Shown here piece after piece: positions 57,271 through 64,000 of a stretch of 64,000 bases of DNA (positions are counted from its first letter, which is position 1; every line of letters starts with the position of its first letter). Source of the DNA: Paenibacillus sonchi (GTDB lineage: Bacteria > Bacillota > Bacilli > Paenibacillales > Paenibacillaceae). A program made the translations under genes and the position numbers. The stretch is taken from NCBI RefSeq assembly GCF_016772475.1, contig NZ_CP068595.1, positions 6,510,001-6,574,000 of the forward strand, in the 5' to 3' direction. The notes beneath the pieces were generated by a model. That model was not told where the DNA came from, did not search any database, and saw nothing but the letters and a program-made list of their open reading frames with translations.

Positions 57271-57974
57271 ATGGATTATGTATCCGTACTGGTGAAGCTT
57301 ACAGCCGGATTTGTCGGGTTATGGGCTATGGCAAGATTGCTGGGCAAAAAGGAAATCTCCGCCTTAACCCCTTTCGACTTTATCTCGGCCGTAATTCTTG
57401 GCGATTTGGTAGGGAATACCATTTATGAGCCGGATAAATCTGTACTGCTGCTGCTGTTTGCGCTGGCTGTCTGGACGGTGCTTTCCATTATATTTGAAAA
57501 AATTACCCAGCGGGTGCGCAAGCTGCGCAAACCGCTGGAGGGGGAGCCGGAGATCCTTATCCGGGACGGGAAGCTCGACCTCGCCAAGCTGCGCAAAAAT
57601 AATCTCGACTTCGAGCAGCTGCGGATGATGCTGCGTGCGAAGGATACGTTCTCGATGAATGAGGTGGCCTATGCCATCTATGAAACCAACGGATCCCTGA
57701 GCATCCTGAAGAAGCCGCAGTTCGAGCCCGCCACGCGGGAGGAGCTGGACATCAAACCGCAGCACACCAGGCTGCCCGCAGTCTGGTGGAATCCGGTGAG
57801 GTCCAGCGGGCCACGCTGGCCAGCCTGGGGCATGACGAAACCTGGCTGCGCCGGAAGCTCCAGGAGGAGGGCTACCCGAATCTTGATTCGGTAGCGTATG
57901 CGGAAATCAACGAGGAGGGGGAGCTGGCAGTTATCCCTTCAACGTCGCAGCACGCGAAACCCGGCGAATATTAA
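57271..57974 (+). CDS. DUF421 (YetF-like) membrane protein (frame broken)
   Basis: About 234 residues: three N-terminal membrane helices and a cytosolic DUF421 domain with the family signatures R-L-L-G-K-K-E-I-S-A-L-T-P-F-D-F-I, A-V-I-L-G-D-L-V-G-N, I-L-I-R-D-G-K-L-D and V-A-Y-A-I-Y-E-T-N-G-S-L-S-I. Bacillus homologues (YetF, YdfS, YrbG) are spore- or stress-related; molecular function unknown. Start 57271 has GGAGG nine bases upstream. One base is missing at about 57781: P-A should run on L-V-E-S-G-E-V-Q-R-A-T-L-A-S-L-G, ending at 57974. Confidence 0.85.
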
Positions 57975-58000
57975 GCCCGGGAACAAAAGGTCTTACAGTC

Positions 58001-58316
58001 TGATTGCATTTTGTGCAACAGACATCCATGCCGCCCATTGGCGGCACTTCAGACGATGCAATCTCAGAGAAGGCCCTCAATTCGGCTTCGCCAAATTCGA
58101 GGCTTCCATAACCATGTCGTAAGAATCGGACATCGTTATTTCAGGATAGATTGCTCAAAGTGCTGCGGAAAAAGGCAATCTATTGTATTTCATACCATTG
58201 AAATCCAAGAAATGTGATCCTAAGGACCATTTGTCTGAAATCTGCTGCACAGAATACAGTAGATTTTGTTTTTAAGCTTATTTAGGAGTAATCTGCTGTA
58301 GAAAGTGCAGTAGATT
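58001..58316. repeat. Cluster of stem-loops with AATCTGC/GCAGATT-type arms
   Basis: At least four inverted repeats share related arms. A nested one spans 58001-58065 (TGATTGCAT/ATGCAATCTCA enclosing TGCCGCC/GGCGGCA). Others lie near 58149-58185 (AGATTGC..GCAATCT), 58239-58266 (AATCTGCTG..CAGTAGATT) and 58290-58315 (AATCTGCTGTAG..GCAGTAGATT). No gene is present. They look like a degenerate family of small structured repeats. Confidence 0.6.
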
Positions 58317-58395
58317 GGTTTTCTTTCCGGTTTTACCAGTTGCACTCCCTAGCTCTCCCCGCCTTATCTCACAACGAAAATTTCCTACACAAAAA

Positions 58396-58650
58396 CATAC
58401 CTGCCGCCGGCGCTTCAACAACGGTATTTCTGCCGTTGTTTCGGGGCATACCTGCCGCTGGCGCCTCAACAACGGTATTTCTGCCGTTGTTTCGGGGCAT
58501 ACCTGCCGCTGGCGCCTCAACAACGGCATTTCTGCCGTTGTTTCCAGGCATATCAGCCGCTGACGCTTCAACAACGGCATTTCTGCTGTTGTTTCCAGGC
58601 ATATCAGCCGCCGGCGCCTCAACAACGGCATTTCTGCCGTTGTTTACGGT
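58396..58650. repeat. Five tandem 51-bp repeats, each with a 10-bp hairpin
   Basis: Units start at 58396, 58447, 58498, 58549 and 58600. Each contains AACAACGGYA-TTTC-TGCYGTTGTT, a 10-bp stem with a four-base loop, followed by a GCCGCYGGCGCYTC linker. Base changes between units keep pairing through G-U wobbles. The unit is 17 codons long, so frames stay open on both strands, but nothing supports translation. Confidence 0.88.
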
Positions 58651-58678
58651 CCACATTTGTCCGATGGACAAATCAAAC

Positions 58679-58715
58679 AAAAAAACGCGAGTGTCTCCCG
58701 CAGGATACACTCGCG
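58679..58715 (-). terminator. Terminator downstream of the aldo/keto reductase
   Basis: Stem CGCGAGTGT/ACACTCGCG with an inner CTCCCGCAGG section and an A7 run (58679-58685), giving U7 on the minus strand. It is about 280 bases past the reductase stop, with the tandem array between. Confidence 0.82.
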
Positions 58716-58720
58716 CAGTC

Positions 58721-58748
58721 CGCCTGCCGCATGTTTCTGCGGCAGGCG
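58721..58748. repeat. 10-bp perfect hairpin
   Basis: CGCCTGCCGC and GCGGCAGGCG with an ATGTTTCT loop. It lies between the terminator and the 37-bp array; no T run. Confidence 0.65.
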
Positions 58749-58770
58749 TTGCCTTGCATTCATTGTCAAG

Positions 58771-59004
58771 CCGGAACGTTTACCAGGCGTCTTCCTTATT
58801 TCGCCGGAACGCTTACCCCCGGCCTCCTGCCCTGCTTCCGCCGTAACGCTTACCAACCGGCTTCCTGCCCTGTTTCCGCCGGACGCTTACCAACCGGCTT
58901 CTTCCCTAGCTTCCGCCGGACGCTTACCACCCGGCCTCCTGCCCTGCTTCCGCCGGACGCTTACCCCCGGCCTCTTGCCCTGCTTCCGCCGGACGCTTAC
59001 CAGG
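58771..59004. repeat. Seven imperfect tandem repeats of 33-38 bp overlapping the reductase 3' end
   Basis: Units begin CCGG(A)ACGCTTACC at 58771, 58804, 58841, 58879, 58916, 58953 and 58989, each followed by CCGGCCTCCTGCCCTGCTT-like sequence. The last unit contains the stop codon and final codons of the reductase (A-Y-A-W-stop), so the array looks like an amplification of that gene's 3' end. Confidence 0.85.
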
Positions 59005-59971
59005 CGTAAGCCTCCGGTGCCGGGCGGCCCGGTCCCGGGAAAATCTCGTCCAGCTTCTTCAGCACATCCGCTTCGAGCACGATCTCGGTCACTCTCAGCG
59101 AGTCCTCGAACTGTTCGAGCGTCCGCGGCCCGATGATCGGCGCAGTCACCGCCGGGTTCGCCAGCACCCAGGCCAGCGCCACCTGGTCTTCATGCTCTCC
59201 AAGCTCCTTGCAGAGCGCGGAGAACTGCTCCAGCTGGCTGCGGTGCTGCTCCAACTTGGCCGAACGGGCGCTGCGCACGCCGGTCTTGGACAGTGCGTTG
59301 CGTCCCAGCAGGCCGCCGGCCAGCGGACTCCAAGGAATGACTCCCAGGCCCAGCTCCTGCGAAGCCGGAAGGACCTCCAGTTCCGGTGTCCGTTCCAGCA
59401 GGTTGTACAGATGCTGCTCGGAGACAAGTCCGAGGAAATGGCGTTCCTTGGCCTTAGCCTGGGCGGCAGCAATATGCCAGCCCGCAAAATTGCTGGACCC
59501 GATGTAATCGGCTTTGCCCTGGGAGACCAGAATTTCAAAAGCGCCCCACAGCTCATCCCAGGAAACATTGCGGTCAATATGATGCATCTGGTACAGCTCA
59601 ATATGGTCTGTCTGCAGGCGTTTCAGCGAGCCTTCGAAATGCCGTCTGATCTTGTATGCGGACAAACCGGCGCCTGAATTGGGGCCGTCCTGCTCGTCGA
59701 ACATATCATTATATACCTTGGTCGCCAGCACGACCTTCTCACGCCGGCCGCCGCCCTGCTGAAACCAGCGGCCGATAATTTCTTCTGTCCAGCCGCGCCG
59801 GTCATTACCGCCATACACGTTGGCGGTATCAAAAAAGTTGATTCCCGCATCCAAAGCGGCATCCATAATCCGGAACGCTTCTTTTTCCTCAGTCTCCGGA
59901 CCGAAATTCATCGTCCCCAAGCATAATTGGCTGACCTTCAAACCTGATTTTCCCAAATAGCTGTACTTCAT
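58997..59971 (-). CDS. Aldo/keto reductase
   Basis: A 324-residue NADPH-dependent TIM-barrel oxidoreductase of the YajO/Kv-beta-like group. Catalytic tetrad: Asp and Tyr in F-F-D-T-A-N-V-Y-G, Lys in V-L-A-T-K-V, His in Y-Q-M-H-H-I-D. Cofactor-binding segments are I-G-S-S-N-F, I-P-W-S-P-L-A-G-G-L-L and P-I-I-G-P-R-T. The start ATG 59971 follows GGGAGG by about eight bases; TTG 59977 is too close. The 3' end overlaps the tandem array. Confidence 0.92.
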   Translation of the reverse strand: MKYSYLGKSGLKVSQLCLGTMNFGPETEEKEAFRIMDAALDAGINFFDTANVYGGNDRRGWTEEIIGRWFQQGGGRREKVVLATKVYNDMFDEQDGPNSGAGLSAYKIRRHFEGSLKRLQTDHIELYQMHHIDRNVSWDELWGAFEILVSQGKADYIGSSNFAGWHIAAAQAKAKERHFLGLVSEQHLYNLLERTPELEVLPASQELGLGVIPWSPLAGGLLGRNALSKTGVRSARSAKLEQHRSQLEQFSALCKELGEHEDQVALAWVLANPAVTAPIIGPRTLEQFEDSLRVTEIVLEADVLKKLDEIFPGPGRPAPEAYAW

Positions 59972-60066
59972 CCGCAATTCCTCCCTTTCATTCCTGAGTG
60001 GTTGTTTGCTTCGATTCCACTATATACCTTAGAGTCCACTGTAAGGCAAGCCCTGATTAGCAGTCA

Positions 60067-63000
60067 TTACCGGGAAAAGGACTTCCCCGACTTCAGCTTG
60101 ATTTCTACAATTTCCTGCAGTGTTTTCGACAGCTCACCCGGAGGATAAGGTTTGGTCAGATAAGTCTTCACGTTTTCAAGCAGGCTTTTATCCGTTTGGT
60201 CCAGTGCCGAGGAGATCACAATCGGAACCTTCTCCGTCCGGGGATCATTTTTGAGCATACGGATCAGATCCCACCCGTCCAGCTCCACGCCCAGCATCAG
60301 ATCTACGACAATAGCCACAAAAGGCGATTTCAGCGCCTGGTCGAATGCTTTTTGCGGATGGTAATGATGGGTGACCCGGAAGCCTTTGCCCTTCAGCTCT
60401 TCCGAGAGCAGCAGCGACAGGCTGTAATCATCCTCCACAATCATCACACTCGGCTTCTGATCCTTGTCGGCACCCCACTTGGACATTTCCTCCACAGGCC
60501 TGCTGTCATCCGCAACCTGTACAGGGAGGCTGAACCATACAGTAGATCCTTCACCCTCTACCGAATCAATGCCAATGGACCCTTTATGTTTTTCAATAAT
60601 CTCCTTGCAGATGGCAAGCCCCAGTCCGGTTCCCCCGATCCGCTTGGATGCACTGTTGTCCACTCTTCTGAATTTCTGGAACAGCTGGCCGATCTGATTT
60701 TTGGGAATCCCCAGCCCATGATCCTGAATCCGTACCCGTATCCGGCCCGGCTCATTATGGAGCATCACCTTAACTTCGTGGCTTCCCGGTGAGAATTTGA
60801 TGGCATTGCTGAGCAGATTGGTGAGCACCTGGACGATTTTGTCCTTATCGACTGCCACTTCATCATGCACCGCTTCATCTTCAAAAAGAATATGATGGGT
60901 GCTGCTGAGCTTATACTGGTCAATCACGCCGAGCACAATTTCGCTGAGATGGGCCGGTTCCACATTGTACTGCTGTGTGCCCGACTCCATTCTTTGCAGA
61001 TCCAGAAAATCATTGATCAGCTCCGTCAGGCGTTTGGCTTCCTTGTGAATCGTCTCCAGGTATTTCAGCTGCTTCTCCGGCTTCATGGTTTTGGACAGCA
61101 GCAGCTCCGTGAAGCCAAGTACACTGGACAGCGGTGTCCGCAGCTCATGGCTGACCGTGCTGACCAGCTCGGATTTCATCACATCAAGCTCATATTCACG
61201 GGTAATATCGCGGTGCACGAACAACGTGCCGATCCGGTCTTCACGCCGCAGCACAGGAATGGCATAGACGTCCACATGCTGAATCTCTTCCTTGCCCAGC
61301 GAATATTTCATTGTACTGGAATCCATCGCTGATTCAGCCATCGCATTCTCGTAGAAGCTCCGCAGTTCTGCCGATTCATTGGACTTGCCGGTGAACGCAT
61401 CCAGCCAATCCTCCGCAGGAATAAGCGAACCTTCGGTCCATTCGTAGTGAAACAACTGGCTAAGCGCCTTGTTGATATGCTGCATGACGCCTTCGGTATT
61501 GACGAACTGGATTCCCTCATTGACATTGTTGACGATATCCTGGTTCAGCTTGCGCCCGTGTTCAATTTCTTCGTACATCATGATCCGCTCAATCGCCAGC
61601 GCCACCCGGCTCGCGAGGCCCTGAATTTCGCTGATCTCCTCTTCGGTGAAGGCATGGCCGATCCGGCTGCCGCAGAATACTGCCAGAATCTCATCATTCC
61701 CGCCCACAACAGAAGTATAGAAATCGTAGCACAACACTTCATCCGGTGAAATGCCCTGCTCCCGCGGTGAGCCTGTTCTTTTGACAATATAGGACTTCTC
61801 TTCTTTCAGGCGGTGCAGCATGTCGAGATGATGATGATCGAGATACTGCTCCACTTTTTCCTGCGGCACGCCTTTGACCACGGCGATCTTATCTTTGACG
61901 AGGAAAAAGAGGCTGGAATCAAACGCATAAATCTGGTTCATGAACCTGCTGAATTTCCCGGCAAATTCCTGCTTGTCCAATGTATAGGTAAGCTCATGGT
62001 TCAACTGGTTATAGCGCTCAAGCATCACTGTGGTCTGCTCCGTATTCCGGAGGGTAACCGCCAGCTGCTGCTGCGCACTTTTGAGGGAAGTGATATTGTT
62101 CGCGATCAGGATATACTGGTAGACCTTGCCCTCATCATTCAAATAAGGCATTACCGTCATATGGAGCCACACAGACGCCGAACCATCCTTCACCAGAGCC
62201 TCCACTTCTCCGCTCCAGATCCCGCCGGTCGACAGTTTGAAGAAGATCTGTTCAAGCTGGGAATCCGTAATATTAAGCAGTTCCAATAACCGGAAAGGAT
62301 AGCCTATCATTTCGGAATGGCTGTAGCCTGTATACTTGCTCAGATTGTCATTGGCGTACGTGAACAGCCCCTTATCCGACAAAATGCCGACGGCTGAGGT
62401 CTGATCGAGCGCCTTCATGATGCTTTCAATTTCAATCAGAGAGCGCTCCAGCTTGAACTGCTGATCCTGAAGCTCATCCTGCTGGGCCTGCAGCTCTTCG
62501 TTCTGCATCGTCAGCTCTTCTTCCTTGTCCTGGATGCTATGGGCCATATTCAGAAATGCCTCATACAAGCGGCCGATCTCATCCTGCTTATGCAGTCTGC
62601 CGAGCCAAACCGCCTCACCTGCCGCAAGCGAATGGGTAGCCTCCTCCAGCCGGACAATCGGATCAATCAGCACCTTCAGCATCCGCCAGATCATCAGTGT
62701 GAAAAAGAGGAGCAGAAAGGCGCTGATGCCAAAAGCGGCAACGGTATAGCCGTCGGCCTTCCGGATCGAACGGTCCGCCATCTCACTTAATTGCTTATCA
62801 GAGTTATCCTTGAAAGCCTTGGTATAGGCGAGAAAATCATTCAAAGCCTGTGTGCTGCCGCTCTGCGAAAGGGTCCGGATTCCCTCATAATCATCGCTCT
62901 CAACCAATTGAATCGCCTTCGGCAGCGTCTTGCTTTTATAGTTGGTGTAAAAAGCCGACAGCGCATCCCGGTATTGCGCCTCTTCTGCCGACAAATTCAG

Positions 63001-63309
63001 CGTGGAGTATTGATCCAGGATGCCGTCCAGATTCTCAAGCGCTGTATTCAGCAGGCTCAGCTCATTGCTGTTCTTCAGGGCAACATAACCCCTGGCCCGG
63101 AAAAACACCTCGTTCAGCGCACCAGCCAGCCCGTCTATGGTATGGGCTTTGGTCTGCAAGACCTCCCGTTCTGCCTTCAGCTTGCTTTGCTGCGAGTTGA
63201 TATAGAAGAAGAGGACGGTCACTGTCACAACCAGGAGCAGAAATAACAAGGTAATGATCCGGTAATATTTTGTTTTGATGCTGTGGTTAGAGAGTTTCGC
63301 TGTTCTCAT
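60067..63309 (-). CDS. Hybrid sensor histidine kinase with PAS, GAF and C-terminal receiver
   Basis: 1080 residues. TM1 is near 18-38 and a helical extracellular sensor runs to about 190, with TM2 near 192-212. Then HAMP, a Glu/Gln-rich coiled coil (E-E-L-Q-A-Q-Q-D-E-L-Q-D-Q-Q), a PAS domain (Y-T-G-Y-S-H-S-E-M-I-G), a GAF domain, a second PAS, HisKA with V-S-H-E-L-R-T-P-L-S, and HATPase (N-L-L-S-N-A-I-K-F-S, G-G-T-G-L-G-L-A-I). A receiver with V-V-D-L-M-L and T-K-P-Y-P closes the protein. Start 63309 follows GGAGG and overlaps the preceding receiver gene by 23 bases. Probably relays to the stand-alone receivers upstream. Confidence 0.92.
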   Translation of the reverse strand: MRTAKLSNHSIKTKYYRIITLLFLLLVVTVTVLFFYINSQQSKLKAEREVLQTKAHTIDGLAGALNEVFFRARGYVALKNSNELSLLNTALENLDGILDQYSTLNLSAEEAQYRDALSAFYTNYKSKTLPKAIQLVESDDYEGIRTLSQSGSTQALNDFLAYTKAFKDNSDKQLSEMADRSIRKADGYTVAAFGISAFLLLFFTLMIWRMLKVLIDPIVRLEEATHSLAAGEAVWLGRLHKQDEIGRLYEAFLNMAHSIQDKEEELTMQNEELQAQQDELQDQQFKLERSLIEIESIMKALDQTSAVGILSDKGLFTYANDNLSKYTGYSHSEMIGYPFRLLELLNITDSQLEQIFFKLSTGGIWSGEVEALVKDGSASVWLHMTVMPYLNDEGKVYQYILIANNITSLKSAQQQLAVTLRNTEQTTVMLERYNQLNHELTYTLDKQEFAGKFSRFMNQIYAFDSSLFFLVKDKIAVVKGVPQEKVEQYLDHHHLDMLHRLKEEKSYIVKRTGSPREQGISPDEVLCYDFYTSVVGGNDEILAVFCGSRIGHAFTEEEISEIQGLASRVALAIERIMMYEEIEHGRKLNQDIVNNVNEGIQFVNTEGVMQHINKALSQLFHYEWTEGSLIPAEDWLDAFTGKSNESAELRSFYENAMAESAMDSSTMKYSLGKEEIQHVDVYAIPVLRREDRIGTLFVHRDITREYELDVMKSELVSTVSHELRTPLSSVLGFTELLLSKTMKPEKQLKYLETIHKEAKRLTELINDFLDLQRMESGTQQYNVEPAHLSEIVLGVIDQYKLSSTHHILFEDEAVHDEVAVDKDKIVQVLTNLLSNAIKFSPGSHEVKVMLHNEPGRIRVRIQDHGLGIPKNQIGQLFQKFRRVDNSASKRIGGTGLGLAICKEIIEKHKGSIGIDSVEGEGSTVWFSLPVQVADDSRPVEEMSKWGADKDQKPSVMIVEDDYSLSLLLSEELKGKGFRVTHHYHPQKAFDQALKSPFVAIVVDLMLGVELDGWDLIRMLKNDPRTEKVPIVISSALDQTDKSLLENVKTYLTKPYPPGELSKTLQEIVEIKLKSGKSFSR

Positions 63310-63667
63310 GTAGAATGCCCTCCACAATTTGCAGGAGTTCCATAGGGCTGAACGGCTTGGGCATGAAAAAGCGCGCTCCGGCATCCCGGGCCTTACTGCG
63401 GTCGTTCTCCTGCGCCTTGGCGGTCAGCATCAGGATGGGCATGGCGTTTTTTTGTTCGATGTCCAGCGCCTCCAGCACTTCAATTCCGGTCATCTCGGGC
63501 ATCATATAATCCAGAATAACCAGATCGTACAGCTGCCCGGACAGCCTAGTTAATGCCTCGGCGCCGTTCTCGGCCGTATGAATCTCCACATTCTCCAGAT
63601 CCTCCAGCGTGTCTTCAATCAGCATCCGCAGAACCTCTTCATCATCCACTATAAGTACTTTTTGCAT
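63287..63667 (-). CDS. Stand-alone CheY-like receiver
   Basis: A 126-residue single receiver domain: V-D-D-E-E near the start, phosphoacceptor Asp in V-I-L-D-Y-M-M-P-E-M-T-G, Thr in M-L-T-A-K, Lys in M-P-K-P-F-S. It has no output domain, so it acts by binding a partner or as a phosphate shuttle. AAAGGTGAG precedes the ATG. It overlaps the hybrid kinase start, so the two are translationally coupled. Confidence 0.92.
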   Translation of the reverse strand: MQKVLIVDDEEVLRMLIEDTLEDLENVEIHTAENGAEALTRLSGQLYDLVILDYMMPEMTGIEVLEALDIEQKNAMPILMLTAKAQENDRSKARDAGARFFMPKPFSPMELLQIVEGILHENSETL

Positions 63668-63716
63668 CTCTGCTTCTCACCTTTCTGCTCCTCTTGATGT
63701 TGTGCAAGTTTCTGTA

Positions 63717-64000
63717 TCAGAACAGAAATCTGTGTGCCAGCCGCTCTATTCTGCTCAGCAATTCCGGCAAATGAAACGGCTTTACCACGTAATCATCGGC
63801 ACCCATTTGCAAGGCATGGATGATATCGCGCTGGTTATTCCGTCCGGTCAGCATGATTACGAGAATATTCACTTCCGGGTAGCTGCTGCGAATCCGCTCC
63901 AGGACCTCCAGTCCGTCCAGCTCCGGCATGATGCCATCAAGCAAAATAATATATTTACCGCCTTGCACATACCAGTCCGATTTCAGAAACTGCGGGCCGC
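63717..64000 (-). CDS. Receiver-domain protein, truncated by the window edge
   Basis: The C-terminal 93 residues of a protein whose last domain is a receiver: phosphoacceptor Asp in I-I-L-L-D-G-I-M-P-E-L-D-G, Thr in V-I-M-L-T-G-R, Lys in Y-V-V-K-P-F. The frame is open to base 64000 (..F-L-K-S-D-W-Y), so the start lies outside. It could be a stand-alone receiver or the end of a longer regulator. It ends 50 bases before the next receiver gene, in the same operon. Confidence 0.85.
   Translation of the reverse strand, partial: GPQFLKSDWYVQGGKYIILLDGIMPELDGLEVLERIRSSYPEVNILVIMLTGRNNQRDIIHALQMGADDYVVKPFHLPELLSRIERLAHRFLF

Noticed and set aside
58396..58650. CRISPR-like array
   Set aside because: The units are directly tandem with no unique spacers, the repeat is 51 bases, and no cas gene is nearby.
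58340..58846. Open frames on both strands through the 51-bp array (168 and 113 codons) as repeat proteins
   Set aside because: A repeat of 17 codons automatically stays open in all frames. There is no ribosome binding site, and the frames run into terminators and the other array.

Overview
The window looks like chromosomal DNA from a Paenibacillus species (Bacillota, Paenibacillaceae). The GC content is moderate, start sites carry strong AAGGAGG-type ribosome binding sites, and the gene families are typical of the genus: YesM/YesN-type two-component pairs driving sugar ABC importers, a copper-amine-oxidase-like stalk-domain protein, a large 7TM hybrid kinase, and structured intergenic repeats. 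No rRNA, tRNA, CRISPR array or prophage was seen.

Layout. 0-4.8 kb: a serine hydrolase, a CPBP membrane protease, and an AT-rich two-gene island between 91-bp direct repeats. 4.9-9 kb: a chemotaxis operon (MCP, cheW, cheA). 9-10.5 kb: gene remnants and a GNAT acetyltransferase. 10.7-14.8 kb: asparaginase, a two-component system and a divergent secreted protein. 14.8-17 kb: a long intergenic repeat interrupted by an IS110-type element. 17-19.6 kb: an Old Yellow Enzyme gene divergent from a TetR gene coupled to a P-loop protein. 20-28.3 kb: an amino-acid permease, then a giant Ser/Thr kinase-ATPase-GAF-PAS-GGDEF protein with a membrane partner. 28.6-29.7 kb: a winged-helix protein. 30-40.3 kb: a glycan-uptake locus (heparinase-type lyase, two permeases, lipoprotein binding protein, divergent YesM/YesN pair, TIM-barrel isomerase). 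40.3-44.5 kb: VOC protein, double-kinase hybrid sensor, CBS protein. 44.6-48.7 kb: a partner-switching operon (PAS-PP2C phosphatase, RsbW-like kinase, MCP, STAS protein). 49-49.8 kb: a second copy of the long repeat. 49.9-57 kb: map, cysJI, a TetR gene with a divergent hydrolase, and lspA. 57-59 kb: a DUF421 gene and a repeat-rich kilobase with two tandem arrays. 59-64 kb: an aldo/keto reductase and a receiver/receiver/hybrid-kinase operon cut by the window edge.

The dominant theme is signal transduction. There are four histidine-kinase systems, one CheA, two MCPs, a Ser/Thr kinase fused to a diguanylate cyclase, and a partner switch.

Reading-frame breaks are a second theme. At nine sites in eight otherwise intact genes a single base appears to be missing, several of them in C/G or A runs, and the IS110 transposase has one extra base in an A8 run. 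The protein sequence continues normally in the next frame each time. This pattern fits residual assembly error better than gene decay. The affected genes are entered as CDS with the break stated. Truly eroded fragments are entered as pseudogenes.
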